A stretch of 64,000 nucleotides of DNA from Lentinus brumalis (taxonomy: Eukaryota > Basidiomycota > Agaricomycetes > Polyporales > Polyporaceae). The DNA lies in contig MARA01000027.1 in the NCBI GenBank assembly GCA_001792895.1, forward strand, positions 124,001-188,000, written 5' to 3'. Under the pieces are notes generated by a model. The model searched no databases. It saw only the letters and a list, made by a program, of their open reading frames with translations, and was not told the origin of the DNA. A program made the position numbers and the translations under genes. Below, one piece after another: positions 35,307 through 46,885 of this stretch. Position 1 is the first letter of the stretch. Every line of letters begins with the position of its first letter.

Positions 35307-36170
35307 TCACAAAGGTCGCAGGCGGGGATGACCCGCGTAAGTAGGCAGAGCGACGAAGGCAGGCTGCTGGGTAGGAATCTGGAATATGACGTCCTCATGT
35401 CCGTCCCGCCTCAGCGTAATGTACGCGCCTTGCGGCACCATCCACTTCTCTTCTCCCTCCGGAATCTCGCGCATCCCCATGTTGCGCTCCCACGACCGAA
35501 GCGATCCGGCCATGGACGCGGGCGCGTTCAGCGCCATAGGGAAACCAGGCGGGGATAGCCGGGGCCGAGGCCAAGGGAGCGGGGGCGGCCGCGGGATGCA
35601 ACGAGTATCCTTGCGGGAGGTTCACCGACACGTCGCGTTCGACGTCGTAGAAGTCGAAGCAGAACTGACCGTACGGACCCATGCCGCCCTCCCACATGCG
35701 GATGGCGAGGGGGAGTCGGGGATGCGGACGTGAAAGACTCCCTGCTGGCCTGCTTTCGGCTTCACCTGCAGAGACAACGTCGGAAACGACGAGTGATATA
35801 GCATGCGTAAATCACTGACCCCTATAATGCGAAGGCCGCGTCTCGCAATGTTTTTCTCCGTCAGGGCATTGAAGCCTTTCAAGCACGCCTGTCGCTTCTC
35901 CGGGGTGTCGGCGCCCCACAATGTCATCAGCGTGTTCAGACCCGCCTCGCCCATCGGTTTGTACCCTGGTAGCTTCTCCATGTAGTACTCGTCAGCCCTG
36001 CAAACTGCCACAGGAGCAGGGACGTCCGCCTGAGACACTCGAGCCTGTTGGGTCTGCCGGGAGGGGCCCGTAGAAGAAGAGGATGAAGCCCGCTACAAGC
36101 CAGGGCACGTCAGTACTTGTAAGGGCGTCTCTAGCTAAGCTGCATCACTCACAAGAGTAGAACGGTGCAT
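35307..36170 (-). CDS. Protein of unknown function with two compensating frame changes
   Basis: Likely start at ATG 36170 (exon 1 36153-36170, MHRSTL), a 60-nt intron with gtgagt/ttgtag, then a main exon 36092-35307. Readable sequence includes DEYYMEKLPGYKPMGEAG, TLWGADTPEKRQACLKGF, MWEGGMGPYGQFCFDFYDVE and KWMVPQGAYITLRRDGHEDV. Between about 35710 and 35545 the conserved-looking sequence runs in a different frame. The first change sits at a G5 run (35709-35713), where six bases would keep the frame; the second lies near 35545 and returns to the original frame. I recognise no family; length is about 267 residues. Confidence 0.5.
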
Positions 36171-37250
36171 TGCAACGGAAGAACCACGACGGCGGCGGGA
36201 GGATCAACTCGAACAATTCGGACGCGACATGTAGACGAGCCGCAGCACGTGATCGTGGTGCGTAGAGGAATCGTTTCGAAGTGATCAAACTAAGTGAGTA
36301 GAACCAAGTCCAACTCGTAAGTAAGTAATGGCCCGTGTAAGCGCAACTCGGTCCTCGCTCGTCACCCTCTTGAAGTTTTGCTACATTCTGCGGGCACGCT
36401 GGACGTTCCGCCGAGAGGTTCAGTCAATGGTCAGGTAGTAGAGACGTCGGTATGTCGATGCCCGACGACAAAAGTTGACGGCGACAACACTGAGGGTGCT
36501 TGCACGTACTTATCGTCCTCGGCCGCGGCGGTCCCTCATTCCTCGATGCTCAAGAGAAGGATCGCAAGACGTACGATGTGCAGGAAAATCTTTGTATTGG
36601 AGAACCATAGGGGAACATGAATTGACAGAGCGATGTACATACGTACACAGCTGACGAGAGCAAGTGCATTCCGCAGAGCGGAGCCGCAAAATCTGAGAGC
36701 AAATGTGTCAGTCTTCCTGTCGAAACACGGCGCGAGCGTATGACAGCGAAACAAGGGTGGTTCAGAATTGCAGAAGTACAGAAGTAGTCATCAATTGGTC
36801 GTAGACCATTAGACTGTTGAGCTTGATATGTGATAGTTATTCATCACGACACCGGAGAGGTTGCATTGAAGGGAGAGAACGAGATCGAAGAACTCACCAT
36901 AAGCAATACAAGTGATGCTGCAAGCGCGACGTCGGCGAGAGCGACGACGGCGGCGTCGACATGCACGACGGCGGGGGCGAAAAGGTGAAAAGAGCGAGGA
37001 CGGAGATGAGGTAGACGAAAGCCGCGTAGAAAAACCTTTCGGCAGGCGCTCAAGGGATCTTGGTTTGGTGTTGTTTGTCAACTGTGGCTGAGGGCGTTTG
37101 TCAGACCAACCTGAGTCCCATAGACGCCCAGACCATATCTTTGCCCTCCTCCTCCTCGTCGTCCTACCCCTCTTGCTCGCTGACCACCACGACGACGACC
37201 ACGCCACCGACGACGACGAGAGCCCTCCCGACACGATTCTCTTCTATGAC
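36171..37250. other. Interval between genes, no gene recognised
   Basis: Possible divergent promoter region for the minus-strand gene at 35.3-36.2 kb and the + strand Set3-type gene. Frames upstream of 37251 are low-complexity (runs of Ser, Thr and Asp from CTC/GAC repeats) and may include an upstream exon of the Set3-type gene. Confidence 0.35.
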
Positions 37251-40200
37251 ATGCCCAGCGATGCGACCGAAGCTGCGCTAGGCTTGCTTGGACTCACAGG
37301 TGCCTTCCCCTCCCCCTCCACCGTCCCCGCCAAGCGCAAGCAGCCGGCCACCGTCGACCACAGCGACGACGCCAACAGCTCCGAGTCCATCTACTGCATC
37401 TGCGGCTTCTCCGACGACGACGGCTTCTCCATCTGCTGCGACTCCTGCTCCCGCTGGTGCCATGCCGCCTGCTACGGCATCGTCCAGAACGAGGTCCCCG
37501 ACGAATGGCTGTGCTTGGAGTGCTCACCCCGCCCCGTCAACAGGGAGCGCGCCGTAAAGCTCCAGAAGGCCCGCATCCGCCAGGCCGCCGCCCAGAAGCA
37601 GCGCAAGGGCAGCCCCGGGGCCGAGCGCAAGCAGCGCAAACCGAACGCTGCGGCCGGCGAGGGGGCCAACAAACGCAAGCGGCGGGCCTCGATCAACACG
37701 ACGGTCACGACCCACGTCCCTGCGCCGGCCGAGGACGAGCACGTCGACATCGACGAGCCGATGGAGCACTCGTACGTCCCCATCACAAAGGACATCGTCA
37801 CCGACGACGCCCGGGACCGTCTTCGTCGCGTTGCCTCTGACTGGCGGGGCATCACCGCAATATCCCCCACATCTCTTACCCCTGGGTGTACAACCCCTGC
37901 GTTGCTCACCCCAGATGACCTACCCGGGCCCCTCCACATCCCACATATCGCCGTTCAGCCTGTACCCACGTCCGCAGCGTCGTTCCCCTCGATCTTTGCA
38001 AACGGCAACGCATCGGTACGTCCGCCGTCCTACGCAATTCATGCTACGCAGCCCATCACCTCCTCCAAGCTTATCACTTCGTACTCTTCGACGATCATAC
38101 CAACGGCGACCTATCTGCGCGACCCCCTCAATGCCTACGCCCACCTTGGCATGCCGAAGCCGTATGTGCATCTTTTCGGCCCCCTTTGGACGTTGCGCTC
38201 GATGCTCGCATCACCGGCGACCAATCTCGCTTCGTACGCAACGGCTGCAGACCCAACGCGATTCTCAGGCCAATCTTCTGCCCATCAAAGGAGCGGGCGA
38301 AGGCAGGAGACGATGCGGTGAAGTTTGGCATCTTCGCTCTGCGGGACCTCAAGGCCAACGAGGAGGTGGTACTGGGCTGGGAGTGGGATGACGAGAACGT
38401 GGTGCACCACTTGCCGGCACTGATACAGAGCCCATTCGCATTCCCGTACGTCGTATCCGTCATCACTCTCCGCGTGCGCTCAAGTTGTCTGCCATAGCCC
38501 GCATCAAGTGCAGCACTTCCGCAACCAGATGACCTCGATGCTGCACACTCTCGCATCGACGTTCACCACCTGCGCGTGTGGGTCGAAGGCGCGCGATTGT
38601 GTCCTCATGCGCATCGCCGAGTTCGTTGAGAACCAGACCCCCCTAACCCCATCGCCGTCCCCTCCTTCGCAGTTCACCAAGGAGAAGCATCGCGGCAAGT
38701 CCGAGCAGCCGGCGGAGAGCCCGATAGACCTTGGTCCCCTCATCGGCATCGAGCGCGGCTTCCGCACGCGTGAGCGCATACCCTTCTCCGGAGGCATGGG
38801 CGGTGTCGAGCTCGTGTCGTCTTCTTCGTCCGAAGCGGGACCTTCGCGGTTGCCTTCCGGTACGCGCAAGGTATCGTTCCCGGATGAGCTCCTCAAGTCA
38901 TCGAGCAGGACGAAGGGCAAGGATCGCAAAGGGAAGGGGCGGGCGGAGGATGTGCATGGCAGCGACGACGAGGATGGGCAGCAAGGTACGTCGCGAGCAT
39001 CGTCTATGCGTATCACGTACTCATCGCCCACAGCTCGTTCGCGCGCGCGGCGTCACTCCGAAGGCTCCTCAGAGTCCATGGACGTCGACGGGTCCCCACA
39101 AGAGGCGCGTCTACCTCCGAAGCTGCGCAAGACATGGATCGCGAAGAGCGTTGAACGGCTACGTGAACACAGTGGGCCTCGAGACTCGGACGTTGGGATC
39201 CATTCACCTTCCTTAAGCGAGGGTAGTGGGAGGTCGAGAACGAGTAGTGGCCGAGACGACTCGTTTGCCGGTGCGTCCTATTGAACTCTGCTCATCGTGC
39301 GCCTACTGATCAAGATTTGACAGACTCGAGAGACATGCCGCCTCCACCTGTTCCGCCTTCACGAACACCTCCACTCGGATCGTCCTCATCCGCACATCAT
39401 TCTCTCCACGCCCCACCTATGTCCGCCTCCTCATCCTCATCATCAACCGGCTCCTCATCAAAGCTCCGTCTAGCGCTTGACGGGCAGCATTCACCCTCGA
39501 TCCCGTTCTCCAAGTTATCGTTGCTTTCGCCTGTTACGTCTCTGCATCCTCATGCCTCGCGATCCGACTCCAAGTCTCCTCCGACCCCTGCATCTGCGTC
39601 CGCACCCTCCTCCTCCAAGGTGATCAAGACGTCTAAAGCCCGCCGCCCGACTACTTCGCCTCAGCCTCCTACGTCCGACTCCGAGAAACCGGCCAAGACT
39701 GTCAAGTCGAGGGCAAAGGGCAAGGCGAAGGAGGACGCGAAGGAGAGGACGAAGGGTGAGAGTGCGAGCACCAGCACCGCGACGAAGAAGGCTGCGCGCC
39801 CACGCTCCCCCGCTGTAGAGGACGAGCCTGCGTCCCAGCTCAAGCCGTCTTTGCTGCGTCGCGAAGAGGGAAATACCGTGCGGGCGAGGAAGTCGTCTAC
39901 CCCCGCGCGTTCGCCTGCGATGGGGTCGATGTCTCTCGCGTCTCCGCCTCCGCCACCTACGACTCCAGTGGTCGTCGCGCCCGAGCTCCCGCCCGACCCG
40001 CCTGACGGGAGGGACGACGCGATGGACGTGGATGTGCCTCCTGCGCGTTCTGCGCCTGCGCCGCGTCGGCGGGTGTCGGTGGCGACGGCTCCTGCGCCGG
40101 AGACTTCTTTGCTATCGATACTCGCTGCTGCTGCATCGACTATTCCTCCCATGGCTGCTGCTGCTCCCCCACCGTCGGTTCCTCCTCCTCGTGTCGAGTC

Positions 40201-42119
40201 GCCGGTGGTGGCCCAGGAGGCTTCGCCTGTGCATCCGCGGGAAGAAGAGAAGGTCTCACCTGCACTGCCCGCCGCTGCGGAGGCGTCTGCGTCTCGAGTT
40301 ACCGAGCCTCAACGCGGAGTCGACGCTGAAACGCCTGTGGTTGTGACGACGTCTCCAGTTGAGGAGGCGCACGATGCGGTATCGCCTGTCGCGGAGTTCG
40401 CGCAGGTACCTCGGCCTCCGTCTGAGTTGGATGCTACTCCGCCGCCGCCGCCGCCGCCCGATGTTCCCCCTCCTCCTCCTCCTCCTCCTCCTGCTGAGCC
40501 CGCACTGTCAGAGCCCCTTCCGCCGCCACCGCCACACGCATCGCAACCTCTCCCAGCGCCGGACCTTCCCGCACATCCTGCTGATGACTCTCCTCCAGAA
40601 ACTCTGCAACCTGTTCCCCCGCTCCTGCACTCGAGCCTCCTACCCCAGAACCTGTGTCAGCCGAATTTGCTCAACCTGCTGCCCCACAACCTGCGCCAGA
40701 GCCCGAACCCGAACCTCCGAAAGCACCACCTCCGCCGCCGAAGGTGAAGTTGTCGCTGAAGGACTTTGCGATGCGCAAGAAGAAGCAGCGGGAGGAGCAG
40801 AAGGTGCGCGAGAAGGGGCAGGAGGGCAGTGGGGTGGAGAGTCCGGCGATGGGCGGGGATGCGGCGTTGTTCGCGTCGCCGTCGTCGGTTCGCGATGTGT
40901 CGCTGCCGGGTACGGATTCGCCGGTCGTGCGTGGGGATGTGGGGCTGCCTGGGCATGCTGAGGCGGCGATGGAGGTTGAGGTTGAGGTTGCGCAGAGGAA
41001 GGATGAGAGTGAGCGGAGGAAGGACGGGGAGCCGGGGCCGGAGCCTGCCTTGGTGAGTTCTTCGCTGCCTGTTGCGGTCCCGGCCCCGGAGACGGTGGCG
41101 GTGGCGGATGAGAAGGATGAGCCAGTTGGTGCCATGGAGGTGGATGGGAAGATGGAGGTGGCGACGACTGATGCGGATGGGGACGTCAAGATGGATGAGG
41201 CACAGGTGCAATCGCACGATGCTGTCGATCATTCTGACTCCCTAGTCCCTGACCGCAATGTCACACCGGACCCTCCGCTTTCCGCCGCTGCGCAGGAGCC
41301 GTCGGACTCCGCGCGATTTTCAGAACCTGCCTCTGAGTCTAACCGGCGCGACTTCTTGTCCCCCTCAACTCCTACTCCGAACGGTCACGTCCGTCACCGC
41401 TCACCTTCGCCCGACTACCATCGCAGGAGTCGGACACCTCCACGGGTGTTGAACGGATACGCCAAGACGTTCGAGGCGAAGGTCGAGCTGCTCGACGCTG
41501 TCCCCACCGGCCTCGTCGCCCCCGCACGCGAAGACACGGACTCGCCCGTCGATACACGCAGCCAGCGCGCCGCGAGTCCCACTCCCGTCACCCCACGCAC
41601 GTCCCCAAGATGTCCGACTCCGGTATCCCGCTCGTCTCGCATCCCTCGCAAGAGGACGGCGAGATCCTCAGCCCACCCCCGCCAAAGTCCCTCTCGCTCG
41701 CCCCGCCGCGGTCGCACTCGCCGCCGACGCATCCCCGGCACTTCTACTCCTCAGGAGGCCTCTCCCCGACACGCCCGTCCCCTGGGTCTCTGTCGCAGTC
41801 GTCTGCGCGCGCTCCGTTGCATCCGGCGTACCTCGCACGCAACTCACCTGCGTCCGTGTCGCGCCTCCCACCCCCGGCTCCGCCGTCTGCGCCCCGTGCG
41901 CTGCGGCAGGCTGGAGGGTACAGCGGCTCGTCATACTTGGGCAGTGGGGGCCAGAACGCGCCGTACTACGCGCCGCCGCCTCCGCGGGGTCCGTCTGCGG
42001 ATCGGGATAGGGACCGGGACCGGGCGCGCGATTGGGGGCGGGATAGAGACCGGGACGTGGACCGTGTGTGGCACCCTGGTCCGTCGAGAGGACGCGGTCG
42101 GGGTGGGTCGTGGCGCTGA
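37251..42119 (+). CDS. set3: Set3/MLL5-type PHD finger and SET domain protein
   Basis: Chromatin regulator, expected to be the scaffold of a Set3-type histone deacetylase complex; this SET subfamily generally lacks methyltransferase activity. The PHD finger (about 37390-37530) has CICG, CCDSC, WCHAACYG and WLCLEC in the C4HC3 order. The SET domain (about 37800-38445) carries the RFVRNGCRPNA signature and FGIFALRDLKANEEVVLGW. Later conserved pieces are LKDFAMRKKKQREE (near 40755) and EDGEILSPPPP (near 41660). The middle is long, disordered and proline-rich. Introns: 38446-38497, 38986-39033 and about 39273-39328. The frame breaks at C5 runs at 38180-38184 and 40616-40620, where six C would restore it, and once near 41597. 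These look like indel errors or a damaged gene. Start at 37251 is uncertain; an upstream exon is possible. Confidence 0.85.
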
Positions 42120-43035
42120 GTGGGTGACTGTGGAGGCCGCATTCGTTCGTGTTTTCTTTGATCGCCCGAGACTTCGAATTCGGAGTTGCCGGGAGGCGTT
42201 GTTGTACATGTGCTCTTGTCTCTCGTGTTGCCTCTTGCCTCTTGCTGCGTCGCTTGTGTCTTGTCTCTCGTGCATCGCTCGTGTCTCTTGTGTTGTGTTT
42301 ATTGCCTATTGTATTGCCCTTGCCGAGCAGTGTAGTATCGTTGCCGTCCTGCCCTTGACGCAGACTCTCTTGTGTCCCGTTCTGTTATTACCTCTCCCCC
42401 CTCCGCTCCTGTCTCCCTCTCCTCCTCTCCTCTCCTCATGTCCGATCTTGCCTCTTTACGAGTACGTACGTAGTAGGTACCAGTAGTAATGTGCTCGCCG
42501 TTGTAGAAAATGAATGATTGCTTGCGCCGCGTTTGCAACAGGTACATATGGGTGCGTTCGTGAGTACGTATGCACTCTGCCGAGACCCTTGCGTGTCAGC
42601 GTGGACCTGCGTTAGTATGCGACGACATAACACACGGTTTATAGCGGGCATCGTACTCGAGTGCGTCGTGTGTAGGTCGGATCCTTGCCTATTACTTACA
42701 TATGGGAAACTTGATCCGACCACTGAAAGAATGGCTGGGCCCATCGATATGAAGCTCACGAAACCAAGATACAAGAAGCGCTGACTCGCCGGCCTTGGCG
42801 AAGACATGGCCGCCGACTTGGAAGTGACAGCCAGCTGCCCTACTCTCGAAGGTCCTAGGTACTGAGCGGTAGAAACCTTCGTATGAGTACGAATCCGGTT
42901 GCTGTACATGTAAGTATGCTTCCCGGCTTGGCGTACATACTGTAGGGTTCGGGGGAAGGGTACGTGAAGGGACCAAAGAGGGGCGAGTCGGCGATATGGA
43001 CCTCATGCGAAGCTCTGTTCGCGAGTCGTGACGTG
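42120..43035. other. Interval between Set3-type gene and copy E
   Basis: Pyrimidine-rich 3' flank (42160-42460) followed by non-coding-looking sequence. The two genes converge here, so it probably holds both 3' UTRs. Confidence 0.4.
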
Positions 43036-45591
43036 CTACATGCCGTCAGTCTTGATCGGAGCAAGCGGTGTGTTCCCAATGAACATAGATAGCGCATGCA
43101 GGCAAACCTTGCCGAACCGATCCCCCGACACCAGGGTCCTTCCATCCGACGAGAAGACGATGCTGGTCACCGCTGTCTCGTGGTTGACGAAAGACCACAT
43201 GAGTGATCCATCGCTAGTGCTCCACAAGCGAACGGTAGCGTCCTCGGAGGCGGTGGCGACATACCGCTCGCACGGGGAGAAACAAGCTGCAAGTACCGGT
43301 GCGGTGTGTCCACGGAGGAAGACGTGCGGAAGGGATAACCCGTCCCAGGCTCTAAAGCGGTCCATGCGCACCAGTACTGGCAGTTCCTCGTCTTCGGAGC
43401 CCATACACCTCGCGAGGGCGACCAGGAAGGAGGCCAAATGCGACAGATACAACTTCTTCAGGCGGGAACGGTGAGGATAGAGGGTGAGAACACCGAGCGG
43501 TTCTGTTGTGGTTAACGGGAATGAGGATATGTCCCACCAGCGGATGGTCCCGTCGTCGAAACCTATCACGAGCTGGGTATCGCCTACGAAGGTAGCGCAT
43601 GAAGGCGCTATGGAAGAGTTGTCGCATTCATATGTCAATTGGTGCAGTTCGTATGCGAGAGCGCCGTGATCGACGATTCGCCAGATGTTGCATATCCCGA
43701 CTGCAGAACTGGGCCTCGCCACAACACATCTCCCACTGGGGGACTGAAGGATGAACTTGTAGCCTAGATATCCTCCTCCATCCAATGCTCCCTTGAGGAC
43801 GGTCTGGGGACGTGAGAAGGAAATGCGTTGGCTGGAATTGTCGACGGGGTCCACCGGAGCCTGTTCAGACTGCCAACCGCCGTGCGCATATGAGACCGAG
43901 AGGGAGAAGGCTGACCAATCATTTGTGGCTGTCAAGATGGATAAAGTGAGGCCACGGACATTGTCCCTGTTCCATGCACAGGATAGATGCCGGTGGCCGC
44001 CACCACATGCTATAGCAGCCATGTACGAGTCGTCGCAGACGTGCCAAATGAGGACCTGGGACCCTTGTGCGGCTGCTAAGAAGTCGCCTGTGTCAGAGAA
44101 GACGAAAGACGTCATGCCCATTCCCGCATGAGCAGACTTGCTGGTGCACTCTCTCTTGACTGCACCTGTCTGTTGGGATCCGATGGTCCATAGAAAGGCA
44201 GTGCCATCCTCTGCTCCGCTCGCGACATGTTGACCGTCTGGGGAGGCCGCAATGTCTGACACACCGACGTCGTGACCGAGGTATCCTTGGCCGTATCCAT
44301 CCACTGGAACATGTGAGCGATGGGACTGAACGGCTTGAATACGCCGAACTCACCGGAAGGACATTGGATCTGCAACGAGCTGGCTTCGTGAAGACGCGAA
44401 AAGCAATCGCGGAGTATCTGCGACCAGAATGCGAGTCTGTTTCGCTTGACCCCCGACAGCGACACGGTCAATTGTTGTATTCCGAGGCTAAGGACAGCGT
44501 CTTCCAACAGGCGACATTGCTGCGGTGCACCGTATCTTAAGCACTCCACCACTCGGTCAGGGCAATCGTGTGTGAAGGTGATTGTCAAGTTACGAAGCCT
44601 GTGTGGGATTGACGTGGCCATGAATCGGACCATCCTGCCACAAGCCCTCTTAAATTGAGAAGGCCAGTGGTCCGCCGTCGTGAAATCAATGGAGCGAAGG
44701 CCCTTCGACTCGGACAAGTCAAAATCGCTATGCCCGCCTGCGGATGCTCTCTGACAATCAGCGAAAGTTCGTAACTTGTACTAGCCCCATCTAACCTTCT
44801 GAGGAGTCCTCTATTCCCTCTTCCTCCCACCGCAGTACTTCTAATGCTGAGATGGACATCCGAATAATGAGACGGACTGCAAGACCGTCTGTATGCCGAA
44901 CCTGTCCGGTAAGGGTCAGTCTCCATCCGCCGCCGCATCGTGTACGAAGGGCGCGACGCACTGTTACTTCAGATAACCGGGTACACTTGTCGCGGAATCG
45001 CTCCGCGCCAGTGACAGTGGTCCACAGACTCGTCCGGTCCAGGATACGTAAATGCGAGCATTCGACGTGGCGGATACACGGCAATGCGATCAAGAGTCGC
45101 GCGAGGTCCGCACTCGTGCGCAACTGCAATGGTCCTAGACGCAGATTCTCCACATGGAGGTACGCCTTCATACGAAAGATGGTGGTGGCGTGAAGAGAGA
45201 GAGAAACGTCGGAGAGTCGATACGTTCGGTGGAGCTCTGATGTGTACCGCATGCCATAGCTCCGCAGTTCCGGAAGCCGTAATAGCAAGCTCACCGGGAC
45301 AGCCTCCAGGAGGGATAGAGAGTCGCGTTTCATGTCCCTGGGAGCGATCGAGAGATTCCGGACCGCGTGAGCCATATGAGGGTTGGAGCTGAAGTAGTCA
45401 CAAACGGAGGAAAGGTCTTCTCTCGACTGTATCCGTATGGATGTCATGAGATGAAACCGGGCGCGGGGTTGCCACTCGCGAGAGGTCAAGGCGCAGCTGC
45501 AGAGCGACTCGACATCCCCGTAGAGTTGGTCAATGATGTTCTCGGCGACTTCCAATATTGGGATGCGAGGCAGCTTTATGAGGGTCGACAT
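43036..45591 (-). CDS. F-box/WD40 protein copy E, intact
   Basis: Best-preserved member of the family in the window, 798 residues. Exons 45591-44962, 44901-44796, 44746-44354 and 44303-43036 all join in phase (introns 60, 49 and 50 nt). Start ATG 45591, with the leader GCATCGATCTTCC shared with B and C. The F-box reads ILEVAENIIDQLYG and LCSCALTSREW. Exon 3 carries the leucine-rich DLSESKGLRSIDF and LLEDAVLSLGIQQLTVSL. The WD40 propeller has SPDGQHVASGAEDGTAFLW, GDTQLVIGFDDGTIRWWD, SPCERYVATASEDATVRLWS and SSDGRTLVSGDRFGKVCLHA. Predicted role: substrate receptor of an SCF ubiquitin ligase, in cytosol or nucleus; the substrate is unknown. The oppositely oriented uS17m pseudogene lies 0.9 kb beyond its start. 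Confidence 0.85.
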
Positions 45592-46514
45592 GGTAGTAGG
45601 AAGATCGATGCCAACGCAAAAGGCGTCCGCGTCAATTCTCGCAGCGGCGTCGGTCATGCATCATGTCCCTGCCACGTTGCACAAAAAGGTTATCTACGAG
45701 CTTCGACTCGCATGGTGTATGGCCCAAAATTCCGATTGGTCCAGACTTATTCGGGATCGTGAGATGATGTTCTAGGCAACTTTAGTAGAAGGTGAGGAAG
45801 CTCTGTGAGGTTGAATTGGCGGTGAGGAGATCGATATAAACGCACGTTGTTCCGGCAGATTGGGCGTATGCCTGTCACCGTTCCACGTAAGGAAGGCTGG
45901 AGCAGCTGGTAGCTTGATTAAGTAGCACCTCGGACTCGTCGTGCGCGTTGAGCGGCTCGTCACCTTGATCGCGGTGCAGTTAGTAAGGCTTGTCAACACT
46001 AACCCAGTCTGTGTACCTCGACGCGCGCGCGGAGAACAGCTTAGCTGGCGCATGAGTATAACGGTAATGGGACCAGTGCTCACTGCTCACCAGCTCCAGA
46101 GGCACCGAGACATTCGCGGGATGTGCGCGGAGTGAAGCATTTAGTAGACAGATCAGGGAAGGAGACAGACACAATCCAGAGCGCTGCGCGACGGCCAGTC
46201 AGCAAATAATGGGGATGCATGCACCAGAAAGCAACGCTCATCCCCGGATAGAACGAGGCAGCTCATGCCATCCCGTGGCGCAGATGGCAGGCGGGTGACT
46301 CACAGAGGTCTGCGGGAGACGGGGAGTGGGAGGGACAGAGGAATCAGCGACATACCTGGGTCAGTCGGCAACTTTTGTACCCCGCCGCGCTGCCATCTAG
46401 TATTGAGATTCGCCGGAGAGTCGACGTGCGTCGCGCAGCACTAGGACTGCCTTGGAGGCGCCGACACGGGATAGGAGGAGAGCACAGAACGAGTTGAATT
46501 CCGACACCACGAGA
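45592..46514. other. Upstream region of copy E
   Basis: No gene recognised. The leader shared by the F-box/WD40 copies occupies the first about 15 nt upstream of the start; the remainder has only short frames. Confidence 0.35.
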
Positions 46515-46885
46515 TAAACATGGTTGCACTCGCAGGTTCGGCGGCCTGCTGAGCATACAGTGCCTCGCGCTCACGTTCTGGACTTTTTAAAACCTCCTCG
46601 AGCATAACGCGCGTCCGCGCGGAAATGAATACAGTGTCCTGCATCCCTAGATCTGCTCAGGTATGTCAGTCGGCGCAGGGGGCAAAAGCCAGGAAACTAA
46701 CACGTACAGTTCGAGTCTTCGGGTGCGAGGTAACCATTGCTCCTTGCCAGCCGCTGCAATGTGCGCGCAAAAGGTCGATACGTGCATCGTTGTCACGAGG
46801 ATGGGGGCGAGACGTACCTTTCCAGTCTGCGTCCTTTCCTTGAAGCCTATCTTAGAGAGTTTTCCTTTGATTACATTTATGGCAT
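46515..46885 (-). pseudogene. mrps17: uS17m pseudogene with introns
   Basis: A minus-strand copy of the uS17m gene at 31770-32203. The ATG at 46885 is kept, but the third codon is TAA and further stops follow; about 33 nt of exon 1 are missing, and the RNCPPIS part of exon 3 is lost. The first intron (GTACGT...GCAG) and the second (GTACGTG...GAGCAG) remain, and homology extends at least 100 nt into the 5' flank (CCACGTGGAGGCGTAG motif). So it is a DNA-level duplication, not a retrocopy. The final exon still reads MQDTVF and VLKSPEREREAL. Confidence 0.85.

Noticed and set aside
37098..37250. Hydrophobic frame LLLLVVLPLLLAD upstream of the Set3-type gene as a membrane segment
   Set aside because: It comes from CTC-rich low-complexity DNA, and another frame of the same stretch gives a Ser/Thr run; a membrane anchor is not expected for a PHD-SET protein.
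42154..42486. Cys/Leu/Ser-rich C-terminal extension of the Set3-type gene in the frame used at 40.7-41.6 kb
   Set aside because: The conserved sequence has already moved to the other frame by 41.6 kb and stops at 42119; the extension is translated 3' UTR.
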